NCBI GenBank assembly: GCA_951813575.1
Contig: OX638375.1
Coordinates: 124,001 to 188,000, forward strand
Source: Candidatus Binatia bacterium
Lineage (GTDB): Bacteria; Desulfobacterota; Binatia; UBA9968; JAJDTQ01
Reading direction: 5' to 3'
DNA: 64,000 bases
The translations under genes were made by a program, and so were the position numbers. Under the pieces are notes generated by a model. That model made no database searches. It was not told the DNA's origin and worked only from the letters and a program-made list of their open reading frames with translations. Below, piece after piece: positions 1-7,669 of this stretch (its first letter is position 1; each line of letters opens with the position of its first letter).

Positions 1-2
1 TG

Positions 3-215
3 ACGGCCCCGCCGGGCATGCCCAAGGACCGGCTAGAGATCCTCCAGAAGGCGTTCGATGCCGCAACCAAGGATCCCGACGTGCTGGAGCGGTTCGCCAA
101 GATGAAGGCCAAGATCGAGCCGGTGGTGGGCAAGGATTGGGAGAACATGCTCAACGGCTTCTACAGCCTCATCGAGGACAACGGGGAAACCTTCAAGAAA
201 TCACTGGGCAAGTAG
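3..215 (+). CDS. TTT (Bug/TctC) receptor, C-terminal fragment
   Basis: The open frame enters from the left edge, so only the last 70 residues are visible. They begin APPGMPKDRLEIL and continue with an AFDAATKDPD stretch. This matches the conserved C-terminal lobe of tripartite tricarboxylate transporter receptors (apPGtPkerl...L..A...al.DPe). These periplasmic proteins bind carboxylates, usually for a TctAB membrane pair or as orphan receptors. The signal peptide and N-lobe lie outside the window. It is followed 56 bases later by a cupin gene on the same strand. The family call is fairly sure and the substrate is unknown. Confidence 0.75.
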   Translation, partial: TAPPGMPKDRLEILQKAFDAATKDPDVLERFAKMKAKIEPVVGKDWENMLNGFYSLIEDNGETFKKSLGK

Positions 216-271
216 TCGGGATAGCAGCAGGCGCCGTAGCGTCCGGGCGCGGTCGGAAAGGCGGAGGCGGC

Positions 272-625
272 ATGCAGGTAGTCAGACTTTACAGCGGGGA
301 TGACGGCGAGTCCCACTTCGAGGACATCGAGCTCAACTTCGAGCCGGATCGCCGGATGGAATCCACGGCCCTGGGGAACGCCAAGAGCGTGCATGTGCGC
401 AGGGTTCCGCCGGGCGTGCTGCTGGACTGGCATCCGGCGCCCCGGCGCCAGTACCTGTTCACGCTCTCGGGGCAGTGGGACATCGAGTGCGGCGGCGGGG
501 AAGTGCGGCGGTTCCAGGCCGGCGACATCATGCTCGCGGACGACCTGACCGGCCGCGGGCACCAGAGCCGGGTCATCGGCGACGAGCCCCACGTCTTTGC
601 GGTAGTGCCCCTGGCGGACGACTGA
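272..625 (+). CDS. small cupin-fold protein
   Basis: This 117-residue protein has a single cupin-like beta-barrel pattern. A HPAPRRQY segment near residue 50 sits where the first cupin motif begins, and GDIMLADD near residue 88 resembles cupin motif 2. The frame is open further upstream, but the ATG at 272 is preceded by GGAGG at good distance, and the upstream residues are low-complexity and overlap the previous gene. The usual metal ligands are only partly present, so it may be a non-catalytic cupin. It lies just after a TTT receptor and convergent with an SDR gene. Its substrate is unknown. Confidence 0.7.
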   Translation: MQVVRLYSGDDGESHFEDIELNFEPDRRMESTALGNAKSVHVRRVPPGVLLDWHPAPRRQYLFTLSGQWDIECGGGEVRRFQAGDIMLADDLTGRGHQSRVIGDEPHVFAVVPLADD

Positions 626-638
626 CGCGGGCGTAGAC

Positions 639-1424
639 CTACGATCCACCGACGGCGGCGGAGGCGCCGCCGTCCACCACCAGCGCCGTGCCGGTGACGA
701 AGGACGACTCGTTACAGGCCAGGAACAGGATCGTGTGGGCGACCTCCCGAGGCTCCGCCCACCGCTTCATCAGCGTGTGTTGCGCGCCGGTGCGGCGCAG
801 TTCTTCCTCGCTCACCCCACGGGCCTCGGCCCGCTCGATGTGAAAGGGCGTGATGGTGGGGCCGGGACAGACGGCGTTGACCCGAATCCGGTGTCCCACC
901 TCTTCGATGGCCAGGGTGCGGCTAAGGCTCACCACCGCCGCCTTGGTGACGTCGTACTGTCCCATTCCCGCCCGTCCGGTGACCCCGAAGACCGAAGATA
1001 CATTGACGATGCTGCCGCCGCCCCGGGAACGGAGCAGCGGGACGGCCGCCCTGCAACAGTGGACGGTAGCCATGAGGTTGACCGCCAGGATAGAGTCCCA
1101 ACTGTCGGCCTCGGCGTCTGCGAGGGCGCCGAACACCCGGATCCCGGCGACGTTGACCAGGATATCCAGTCCTCCATAGTGCGCGGCCGTGGCCTCCAAG
1201 GCACCGCGCGCCTCCGGCTCGGCGCTCAGGTCGGCGGCCATGGGAAGCACGTCCGCCGCGGGGAACTTCTCACGGATCTCTCCGGCCGCGGCCTCGGCGG
1301 CCCCGCCGTCGCGGTCCACCAGCGCCAGCCGCGCGCCTTCCTCGGCGAACAGCATGGCGGTGGCGGCGCCGATGCCGCCTCCGCCGCCGGTGATCAGCGC
1401 GACCTTTCCTTCGATCCGGCCCAC
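639..1424 (-). CDS. short-chain dehydrogenase/reductase (SDR)
   Basis: A 261-residue classical SDR, which would oxidise or reduce an alcohol/ketone with NAD(P). The Rossmann motif TGGGGGIG lies near residue 13, NVAG (variant of NNAG) near 91, VSS near 141 and the catalytic YDVTK near 155. An acidic residue after the second strand (VDRD) suggests a preference for NAD over NADP. Translation starts at GTG, with GAGGT about 12 bases upstream. The gene follows the GlcG-like gene by 9 bases on the same strand and is probably co-transcribed with it. The substrate cannot be told from sequence. Confidence 0.88.
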   Translation of the reverse strand: MGRIEGKVALITGGGGGIGAATAMLFAEEGARLALVDRDGGAAEAAAGEIREKFPAADVLPMAADLSAEPEARGALEATAAHYGGLDILVNVAGIRVFGALADAEADSWDSILAVNLMATVHCCRAAVPLLRSRGGGSIVNVSSVFGVTGRAGMGQYDVTKAAVVSLSRTLAIEEVGHRIRVNAVCPGPTITPFHIERAEARGVSEEELRRTGAQHTLMKRWAEPREVAHTILFLACNESSFVTGTALVVDGGASAAVGGS

Positions 1425-1433
1425 GGCTGCGGT

Positions 1434-1892
1434 CTACCTCGAGTGGCCCATGGCCGCCCGGGTGGCCACGTCGGCGGCCGGGAACGAATAACCCTCGGCC
1501 TCCAGGGCCGCGGCCGCCACTTCCTCGTCCTCCTGCGGCGCGGCGCCGCTCACGCCGATTCCGCCCACCACCTCGTCGCCGATCCAGACCGGAAGCGCTC
1601 CCTGGCCGATGGCAATGTGCCCGGCGTGCACCACCTGCACGCCGGTGTAGAAGACCGGCTTCGGGTTGGCCTTCTCCTCCAGCACCGCGGTGCTCTGCCG
1701 GAACGCGGCCGCGGTGTAGGCCTTGGCCCGGGCGATGTCCGGCGCCACGAACTTGGTGCCGTCCATGCGCCCCGACCACATGAAGTTGCCGGCAGCGTCC
1801 ACGATGGTCACCGCCACCTGGTAACCCTTTTCCTCAGCCGCGCGGACGCCCGCATCCACCAGCGCCCGTGCCTGTTTCATTCCAAAGCTCAA
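1434..1892 (-). CDS. GlcG/HbpS-like (DUF336) protein
   Basis: About 152 residues with the features of the GlcG/HbpS family: an N-terminal amphipathic helix (KQARALVDAG), a strand-turn DAAGNF, a RMDGTK segment and a glycine-rich GGIGVSGA loop near the C-terminus. Members are small alpha/beta proteins found beside catabolic operons; some bind haem or act as cofactor-binding accessories. The chosen start is TTG at 1892, because AGGAGA stands six bases upstream. An earlier in-frame ATG would overlap the HicB-like gene. It probably forms an operon with the SDR downstream. Confidence 0.8.
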   Translation of the reverse strand: MSFGMKQARALVDAGVRAAEEKGYQVAVTIVDAAGNFMWSGRMDGTKFVAPDIARAKAYTAAAFRQSTAVLEEKANPKPVFYTGVQVVHAGHIAIGQGALPVWIGDEVVGGIGVSGAAPQEDEEVAAAALEAEGYSFPAADVATRAAMGHSR

Positions 1893-1939
1893 TGCAAGTC
1901 TCCTCTCTTCGGCTCGTAGACTGAAATTCGCGTTTCGGG

Positions 1940-2197
1940 TCAACTGTTTCGAGCTCTCAGCAACCTTGCCAGCGGCCGGCGCGGAACCGGAACCTGCGCC
2001 CCGGCGGCGAGGAGTTCGCGCACCATGCGTTCGCGGTTGCTGTCGAGTTCCGCCAAGGCCTCTTCCGGTGAGAGACCCTCACCGAAACAGCCCGGCAACT
2101 CCGGATACTCCGCCCGCCGCAACCAACGGCCATCGGCTCCCCGCACCGCCGCCATGCACAGCACGTAGGGCACGGCCATATACTCTTCAAACGTCAT
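1940..2197 (-). CDS. HicB-like antitoxin-family protein, orphan
   Basis: An 85-residue protein with the HicB partial RNase H-like fold signature: EYPELPGCFGEG followed by SPEEALAELDSNRERMVRELL. HicB proteins neutralise the HicA mRNA interferase. The start at 2197 has GAGGA six bases upstream. No HicA-like double-stranded-RNA-binding frame (about 60 residues, G-S-H-H motif) is visible on either side, so this is an orphan, or it belongs to the stand-alone HicB-like group of unknown role. The C-terminus is Arg/Pro rich and has no obvious DNA-binding domain. Confidence 0.65.
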   Translation of the reverse strand: MTFEEYMAVPYVLCMAAVRGADGRWLRRAEYPELPGCFGEGLSPEEALAELDSNRERMVRELLAAGAQVPVPRRPLARLLRARNS

Positions 2198-2280
2198 GGT
2201 TCCTCGGCGATAGGATCCAAACCCGCCGTCCCGCCACCTTCTGTCGTCCGCGCCCCCTCCGCCATTCCCGCTCCGCTCCG

Positions 2281-2331
2281 TCATTCCCGCGAAAGCATGC
2301 CCTCGACCCGATCGGGGGCGGGAATCCAGGG
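2281..2331. repeat. REP-like palindromic element
   Basis: Outer arms TTCCCGC (2284-2290) and GCGGGAA (2319-2325) pair across an inner perfect palindrome CCCGATCGGG (2307-2316). The flanking words TCATTCCCGCGAAAGC and GGGAATCCAGG recur in shorter form at 38882-38910. The element sits in the non-coding gap between the HicB-like gene and the first Rieske gene, as expected for a REP sequence that may end transcription or stabilise mRNA. Confidence 0.65.
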
Positions 2332-2350
2332 GCGGGAAGGATGGGTTGCC

Positions 2351-3655
2351 CTACGACGCGATATGCACCCGATCCTTCACTGCCTCCACCCACACGGCGT
2401 CCTTGGGCAATCGCACGGAAGCGGCCCGGACGTGATGGAGCTTCGGATCCAGGCCCGGCGGGTGGGCCTGCTCCTGCCGCAGCAACTTCGCCGAGTCGAT
2501 GAGGCATTTGCGCACCTGGATGATGGCGGTGTCGCTGGTGCCCAGGCGTTCGAGGGTCCGGTCGAAGATGGCTCCCTGGCTTTCGGTCATGGCGCGGTCC
2601 TGCATGCCGAAACCGGGGATGCCGCAGAACATGCGCGTACGGTGCGCCTCCCAGTCCATGCCGTAGTCGGCGGCCCGTGTGGCCGCCGGGCGGACATCGC
2701 CGTAAGGGCCGTTGGCGGGCGGCCCGTACTTCGTGATGTGGGCGCTGAAGCCGGTGTTGAGCGACATCAGCTCCTCTTCCTTGAGGGGCCGCGTCGGGTG
2801 CCAGGTGATGGTCCAGTTGATCAGGTGCCCGTCGTCGGCCGGAACCCAGGCGTGGGAGTGCAGGATCGGGTCTTCGTCCTGCGGCGGCGGCATGGTGTAG
2901 AAGGGCATGATGAACTGCGTGATGCGCCAGTAGTAGCGCTCGCCCTCAGCGTTCCGGCGGGCGCCGATCATCACTCCGTAGTCCGTGTCCACCACCTCGA
3001 ACCGGGGGCTCCGATCCGAGGTCCCCACCGCCGTGTCCACGCCGAATCCGGCCTTCTCGATGTTTTCGAGTGAGGCCTGGTCCGCGGTGTCCAGCGGTGC
3101 GTGCAGGAACGAGATGTGGCTGGAATCGATGCCGCCCTCCAGGGCCTGAAAGTAGTTGCTGTCCTGGTAGTACTTGGAGATGAACCGTTGATTGTCGGGC
3201 AAACCCAGCCATTCGAAGTCGGGCACCTCGGTGATGTGGGCGGGATCGCCCATGAACGCCCACACGATGCCGCCGCGCTCCCGGCAGGGGTAGGCGGGAT
3301 GCCTCACGGCGTGTTTGAAGTCGGTCTCGGGGGACTCGTTGGGCATCTCCAGGCAGCGGCCGTCGAGTCCGTATTTCCACCCGTGGTAGCAGCAGCGTAG
3401 CCCGTCCTTCTCCACCCGGCCGAAATAGAGCGACACACGCCGGTGCGAGCAATACTCGCCCAGCAGCCCGGCCTCGCCCCCGGCGGTCCGGAACGCCACC
3501 ATGTCCTCGCCCAGGATACGCACCCGCTTGGTCCGGCCTCCCGCTTCCAGCTCGCCGGAAAGCACCACCGGCACCCAGTAGCGCCGCATCAACTCGCCCA
3601 TGGGCGTGCCCGGGCCCACCCTCGTCAGAATCTCGTTGTCTTCCCTGGTCAGCAT
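2351..3655 (-). CDS. Rieske non-haem iron oxygenase, alpha subunit
   Basis: A 434-residue ring-hydroxylating or demethylating oxygenase of the phthalate 4,5-dioxygenase/vanillate demethylase type, which activates O2 with electrons from a separate reductase. The Rieske [2Fe-2S] ligands are C69-x-H71 and C88-x2-H91. The mononuclear iron motif E173-x3-D177-x2-H180-x4-H185 is complete, so the enzyme should be catalytic. No ferredoxin reductase gene lies nearby, so electrons must come from elsewhere. GAGGA lies just before the ATG, and a good sigma-70-type promoter is at 3698-3725. It resembles the oxygenase at 7670-8851. The substrate is unknown; an aromatic acid or N-heterocycle is inference. 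Confidence 0.92.
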   Translation of the reverse strand: MLTREDNEILTRVGPGTPMGELMRRYWVPVVLSGELEAGGRTKRVRILGEDMVAFRTAGGEAGLLGEYCSHRRVSLYFGRVEKDGLRCCYHGWKYGLDGRCLEMPNESPETDFKHAVRHPAYPCRERGGIVWAFMGDPAHITEVPDFEWLGLPDNQRFISKYYQDSNYFQALEGGIDSSHISFLHAPLDTADQASLENIEKAGFGVDTAVGTSDRSPRFEVVDTDYGVMIGARRNAEGERYYWRITQFIMPFYTMPPPQDEDPILHSHAWVPADDGHLINWTITWHPTRPLKEEELMSLNTGFSAHITKYGPPANGPYGDVRPAATRAADYGMDWEAHRTRMFCGIPGFGMQDRAMTESQGAIFDRTLERLGTSDTAIIQVRKCLIDSAKLLRQEQAHPPGLDPKLHHVRAASVRLPKDAVWVEAVKDRVHIAS

Positions 3656-3697
3656 GTCGTCCTCGGTGTCTTCGCCGTTGTCCGCCGAGCCTAAAGA

Positions 3698-3725
3698 ACT
3701 ACAATCGGGGTTCCGTTTGTGTCAA
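3698..3725 (-). promoter_or_regulatory. promoter of the first Rieske gene
   Basis: Read on the minus strand, a perfect TTGACA (3725-3720) is followed after 16 bases by TGTAGT (3703-3698, four of six consensus bases). The predicted start of transcription is near 3691, leaving a leader of roughly 35 bases before the ATG at 3655. Confidence 0.6.
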
Positions 3726-3821
3726 GTTGCGGAAGCTTCGCAAAGGGGTTCGGCAGGCTCGCAAGTCGAAGTGGAGCACGGTATGCGGCAAGGAAAACGC
3801 AGCATAGCAGGGAGACTCGGT

Positions 3822-4340
3822 ATGGACGGGGGCTTTTGGTTCATGTTCGTGGCCAGCATCGTCGTGGGCGTGTACGTGGTCCATTCCTATGGCGTGCCGC
3901 GGGCGGTGGCGGGCCTGTCGAGCGGCGGCCAGCTCCTGATGAACACGCTTCCGAAGATGATCTTTGCCTTCGCGGTGGCGGGTCTGATCCAGGTCATTCT
4001 TCCGACGGACCTGATTTCCCAGTGGATCGGAGAGGGCTCCGGGGTGCGGGGGCTCATCATCGGCACGGCGGCCGGGGCGTTCACCCCGGGCGGGCCCATG
4101 ATGCACTTTCCCATCGTGGCTTCACTGATGGCCTCGGGCGCCGGCGCGGGACCCATCATCGCCTATCTGACGTCTTGGTCCCTCATCGGCTTCCACCGGG
4201 TCATCATCTGGGAGATTCCCATACTGGGCCTGGAGATAACCGTAGCCCGATTCCTGGCCAGTCTCGTCCTGCCCCCCTTCGTGGGCTTCGTGGGCGGCTT
4301 GCTCTTCCACGGCATCGCCGCCAGGGTGCCGGGACCGTGA
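3822..4340 (+). CDS. small permease, DUF318/YraQ-like half
   Basis: This 172-residue membrane protein has about five hydrophobic segments. It carries the signature of the second half of the DUF318/YraQ/ArsP permease family: GSGVRGLIIGTAAG, then FTPGGPMMHFPIV, then WSLIGFHR. Full-length relatives are about 300 residues with two such repeats, so this is a half-size version that would have to dimerise. GGGAG lies upstream of the ATG at 3822; an earlier ATG at 3783 is possible. It is divergent from the Rieske gene and convergent with the multi-rhodanese gene (15-base gap). The cargo is unknown. Confidence 0.75.
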   Translation: MDGGFWFMFVASIVVGVYVVHSYGVPRAVAGLSSGGQLLMNTLPKMIFAFAVAGLIQVILPTDLISQWIGEGSGVRGLIIGTAAGAFTPGGPMMHFPIVASLMASGAGAGPIIAYLTSWSLIGFHRVIIWEIPILGLEITVARFLASLVLPPFVGFVGGLLFHGIAARVPGP

Positions 4341-4355
4341 CCGCGCTTCGGCGTC

Positions 4356-5960
4356 TCAGGACGCTGTTTCCTCGTCCTTGACCAGGTCGATTTCCCAGGA
4401 CAGATAGCGTTCCATGTCCTCGCGGGACTTCCCCAGCGCGCCGTGCCAGACGCTGTGGCCGAAGTCGGCCTGCGCGTCCTCGGTGGAGACGCCGGTGCCA
4501 TCGAGCCCGTCTCCCAGCGCGCGGCCGCCGCTCTCCCATGCACGGGTCCCGCCTTCGAGCACCTGGACAGCGGTGTAACCGAGTTGCCGCAGGGTGCCGG
4601 CCGCCAGCGTCGACCGCGTACCGTTGTCGCAGACCACCACCAGCGGCGCGGCCTTCTCGGGCGCCATGCGCTCGACGTCGAGTTCCAGGCGGCCGCGGGG
4701 GAGCCAGCGGGTGCCCGCGATGTGGGCGAAGCCGTATTCGCCGATGCTGCGGACGTCCAGGGCGAGGACCGATGAGTCGAGATGGGCCTGGAGTGCGCGC
4801 GGATCGATGAGGGCCGCCCGGGCTCGTGCTCCCTCCAACCCGAAGACCGTGGGCTCCGGAGTCCCTTGCTGCAGGGGCAGACCGGCTTGGTCCCATGCCC
4901 GAAGGCCGCCGTCGAGGATGCCGACGTCGCGGAAGCCGAGGTTCCGTAGCAGGGCGGCCGCCCACACCGGCCGCAGGTCGTCGTCGGAGACCACGAACAC
5001 GGGCGCGCCGCGCACCGCGAGAAAATTCTCGTGGGCCAGTGCCATTTGTCCCAGGGGCAGCGAAATGGACCGGGGTACGTGGCTCGTTTCGTATTCCTCG
5101 GGCAGCCGTACGTCCAGCAGGTAGAAGGCCCGGTCGGAGTCGTAGACCGTACGGAAGGTGTCGAGCGGACAGCGCCTGGCGCCTTCTCGCGAGGCGAGAG
5201 CCTCGGTGGCCTGCCGGACCTGGGCGGCCCGCGATGCCGCCGCCGTCCCGGACACTTCCTTGCCCGGGCCCGTGGCGATTTCGCCGCCGGCCAGGAACCA
5301 GCCCATGACGCCGTTCTCCAGGGCGTAGACGTTGGTGAACCCGTTGTCGTGCAGCAGTTGCGCGCCGAGGATGCCGCGGGTGCGGCCCGCGCAGCTCACC
5401 ACCAGCGTGGTGTTCTCCGCCAACGGCAGCCGCGGCGCGTCCAGCAAGAGGTTGCCGCCGGGAACGTGGTAGGTGTCCGGCACATGGCCGCGGAGGTACT
5501 CCTCCCGCGACCGCACGTCCACCACCACCACGTCCTCGCCGGCCTTGCGCCGGCGCGCCAGCTCCACGGCGTCGAGGTGGGTGACGTTGCCGCCGTGGGC
5601 GACGCGCTCGCCGTATTCCTTGCCGTGCACGCCCCAGCCCGAGCGCACCGGCAGGCCCCGGCGCTGCCACTCGTCGATACCTCCCGCCAGGACCTTGATA
5701 TCGGTGTAGCCCATGGTCGCCAGCGTCTCCGCCGCCAGCCCGCTGCGGCGTCCGTCGTCGCAGCATACCACCACCGGAACCCGCCGGTCGGGCACCATCA
5801 CCGGCAGCCGGATCTCCAGCGTCCCGCGGTTGACCGGACTGGTGCCGGCGATCTGCGCCCGCGCGAACTCGCCGCGCTCGCGGACGTCGATGCAGGCGTG
5901 AAGGGTATCCGAGGCCAGCAGGGCTCGAGTGGCCAGTGGGTCGATGGATGGGATGCTCAA
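4356..5960 (-). CDS. four-domain rhodanese (sulfurtransferase)
   Basis: A 534-residue protein made of four rhodanese domains. Predicted persulfide-forming cysteines are C66/C67 (CCDDGRR), C190 (CAGRTR) and C444 (CDNGTR). Domain 3 has S325 in SDDDLR instead and should be inactive. Each domain keeps the LDVR/EE/H entry motif and the GG-x2-W exit motif. The start is TTG at 5960, chosen because GAGGGAG lies six bases upstream and the first domain begins right after it. Most thiosulfate or mercaptopyruvate sulfurtransferases have two domains. No signal peptide is seen, so it is probably cytoplasmic. The sulfur donor and acceptor are unknown. Confidence 0.88.
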   Translation of the reverse strand: MSIPSIDPLATRALLASDTLHACIDVRERGEFARAQIAGTSPVNRGTLEIRLPVMVPDRRVPVVVCCDDGRRSGLAAETLATMGYTDIKVLAGGIDEWQRRGLPVRSGWGVHGKEYGERVAHGGNVTHLDAVELARRRKAGEDVVVVDVRSREEYLRGHVPDTYHVPGGNLLLDAPRLPLAENTTLVVSCAGRTRGILGAQLLHDNGFTNVYALENGVMGWFLAGGEIATGPGKEVSGTAAASRAAQVRQATEALASREGARRCPLDTFRTVYDSDRAFYLLDVRLPEEYETSHVPRSISLPLGQMALAHENFLAVRGAPVFVVSDDDLRPVWAAALLRNLGFRDVGILDGGLRAWDQAGLPLQQGTPEPTVFGLEGARARAALIDPRALQAHLDSSVLALDVRSIGEYGFAHIAGTRWLPRGRLELDVERMAPEKAAPLVVVCDNGTRSTLAAGTLRQLGYTAVQVLEGGTRAWESGGRALGDGLDGTGVSTEDAQADFGHSVWHGALGKSREDMERYLSWEIDLVKDEETAS

Positions 5961-6032
5961 GTTCTTCTCCCTCGCCGGATGATCGTGAAGGTCCTGTTCG
6001 GTGTACAGTCTTGATCCGGCCGTGTGCGGCCG

Positions 6033-6066
6033 AAAAAAAAGGGGACACCACGGGTATGGTGTCCCC
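6033..6066 (-). terminator. rho-independent terminator of the 83-aa gene
   Basis: A perfect 10-bp stem GGGGACACCA/TGGTGTCCCC (6041-6050 and 6057-6066) with a six-base loop is flanked by eight A on the left. On the minus strand this gives a GC-rich hairpin followed by eight T. It lies 26 bases after the stop of the 83-residue gene and isolates it from the rhodanese gene. TTT on the other side could give weak activity in the opposite direction. Confidence 0.9.
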
Positions 6067-6091
6067 TTTCTGCATGGCGGATTCCGTCCGG

Positions 6092-6343
6092 TCAAGTGAA
6101 CAGCTTGACGATGATCGTCGCCATCCCGACCAACAACCCCAGCGCTCCCCACATCATTTTGGACTCAAGTTTGCTTATGGCCTTGACGAGATCCGTCTCC
6201 AGCTTCGCCAAGTCCGCCTTCGTGGCCAGATGGGGCAGTACGGTTTCAAAATTCGCCAGGTCCGCCTTGGTGGCCAGATGAGGCAGTATGGTCTCAAATG
6301 CCGTTTCGAGCTTGGTCATGCGATCTTCCGTCCCGTCCGGCAT
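6092..6343 (-). CDS. 83-aa coiled-coil protein with C-terminal membrane helix
   Basis: The protein contains a near-exact tandem repeat of 17-18 residues (core LPHLATKADLA, seen twice, around residues 20 and 37), then a charged helix and one hydrophobic segment (WGALGLLVGMATIIVKL) at the C-terminus. The layout resembles CCDC90/DUF1640-like and phage-associated 'ATKADLA' proteins: a coiled-coil stalk anchored in the membrane by its tail. GAGGAGGG precedes the ATG. It is a single-gene unit with its own promoter/dyad (6374-6403) and a strong terminator. No function is known; oligomerisation is likely. Confidence 0.8.
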   Translation of the reverse strand: MPDGTEDRMTKLETAFETILPHLATKADLANFETVLPHLATKADLAKLETDLVKAISKLESKMMWGALGLLVGMATIIVKLFT

Positions 6344-6373
6344 TGCGGTCCCTCCTCGTTTCCAGTCTTTTTA

Positions 6374-6403
6374 TACCTATCGGCACATAACGCCGATAGT
6401 CAA
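6374..6403 (-). promoter_or_regulatory. promoter with operator-like dyad
   Basis: On the minus strand TTGACT (6403-6398) is followed after 18 bases by TAGGTA. Between and overlapping them lies a perfect 8-bp inverted repeat CTATCGGC/GCCGATAG (6377-6384 and 6392-6399, seven-base loop). A dyad in this position is typical of a repressor operator. It could also influence the divergent amidohydrolase gene starting at 6483. No regulator gene is adjacent. Confidence 0.5.
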
Positions 6404-6482
6404 GCACCGAACCTTTTTTGGGTGCCGTCGGGTAGTATATGATGTCGCTTTTGCACATGGGGACACGAGGGAAGGGAAGACC

Positions 6483-7637
6483 ATGATCAAGGCGTGGGAT
6501 GCGGACGGACACGTCTCGGAGTCGGAGGTTACGTTCTCCGACAAGCACTGGGATGCGAACTTGTGGTCGCGCAGGCCGGAGGTGATCGAGATCGGTCCGG
6601 ACCGGGCGCTGCGCTGGCTGATCGACACCCGGGCGTTCCCGGTGCGGACCGGACCGTACCAGCAGGCGGGCTTCCCCTTGAGCAAGGACGGACGGCCGGC
6701 GGAGATCACGCCGGGCATCAACGCGGCGGACCCGGTGGAGAGCGCCGAGTTGCGCACGGTGGCGGCCCGCCTCGAACAGTTGGACCGCGAAAACACGCAG
6801 CTTCAGGTCATCTATCCCACAATGTTCCTTTCCTATCCCATTACCTTCGACCGCGAGCTGTCCGTGGCCATGATGCGCGCCTACAACAACTGGATCGCGG
6901 ACATGACCGCCCAGGCGCCGGACCGGCTCAAGTGGGTCACCATCATCGACCCCATCGATCCCGAGGCATCCGCGCGGGAGGTTCGGCGCACGAAGGAGAT
7001 GGGCTCGGTGGGCGTGATGATGCTGGGAATGACCGGCCACCACCGGGTGGACGACGACTCCATGGAGCCCGTCTGGGAGGCCGCGGCGGCCGCCGGGCTG
7101 CCGGTGGCGGTGCACACCGGCCACAGCTTCCGGGCCTTGGGAGAGGTCTGCGACACGCACCATGACAAGACCAGCATGGCCTTCTGGCTCACGGTCCAGT
7201 TCGCGTTTCAGCGGGTGATCTCCAAGGGAATCGCCGACCGCTATCCCGACCTCCGCATCGCGTTTCTCGAGGCCGGCTGTTCCTGGGTGCCCGCGGTGGT
7301 GGAGCGGGTGTCGGAATACAGCGGCCTCGGCGATGCCCGGGCCGGAGAAAGCTTCAACCGGGGCTATCTGGGCAGGTACAAGCCCGAGGAGTACATCCGC
7401 AGGGGGCAGATCTACTTCGGTTTCGAGGTGGACGAGCGGCTGCTGCCGTTCGCCGTCGAGGAGTTCGGTGACGAGTGCTGGCTCTACGGCTCCGACATCC
7501 CGCACGGGGACCGGCTGGTGGACTCGGTGAGCGTCTTCCTGGAGCGCACCGACATCGGCGAGGACACCAAGCGGAAGCTGCTGGTGGACAACGTCGCCCG
7601 CTTCTACGGTCTGGATCCCGAGACGGGCGGGGACTGA
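6483..7637 (+). CDS. amidohydrolase-2 family metal-dependent hydrolase
   Basis: A 384-residue TIM-barrel protein of the ACMSD/amidohydrolase-2 group, which hydrolyses or decarboxylates cyclic or aromatic acids. The N-terminal metal motif is DADGH (residues 6-10), with Asp where many relatives have the first His. A second ligand is in HTGHS, and the final Asp in GSDIPHGD near residue 340. Start at 6483: GGGAAGGGAAG lies just upstream and the protein begins directly with the barrel. It sits between the 83-aa gene and the second Rieske oxygenase, both divergent or convergent to it, so it has its own promoter. It is one of six family members in the window. Confidence 0.85.
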   Translation: MIKAWDADGHVSESEVTFSDKHWDANLWSRRPEVIEIGPDRALRWLIDTRAFPVRTGPYQQAGFPLSKDGRPAEITPGINAADPVESAELRTVAARLEQLDRENTQLQVIYPTMFLSYPITFDRELSVAMMRAYNNWIADMTAQAPDRLKWVTIIDPIDPEASAREVRRTKEMGSVGVMMLGMTGHHRVDDDSMEPVWEAAAAAGLPVAVHTGHSFRALGEVCDTHHDKTSMAFWLTVQFAFQRVISKGIADRYPDLRIAFLEAGCSWVPAVVERVSEYSGLGDARAGESFNRGYLGRYKPEEYIRRGQIYFGFEVDERLLPFAVEEFGDECWLYGSDIPHGDRLVDSVSVFLERTDIGEDTKRKLLVDNVARFYGLDPETGGD

Positions 7638-7669
7638 ACGAAGGGCAGAGGCTCCAGGGTGCCGGTCCG

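Noticed and set aside
4204..6075. 623-codon frame overlapping the rhodanese gene in another frame
   Set aside because: Arg/Gly/Ala-rich translation without motifs, whereas the chosen frame holds four rhodanese domains.
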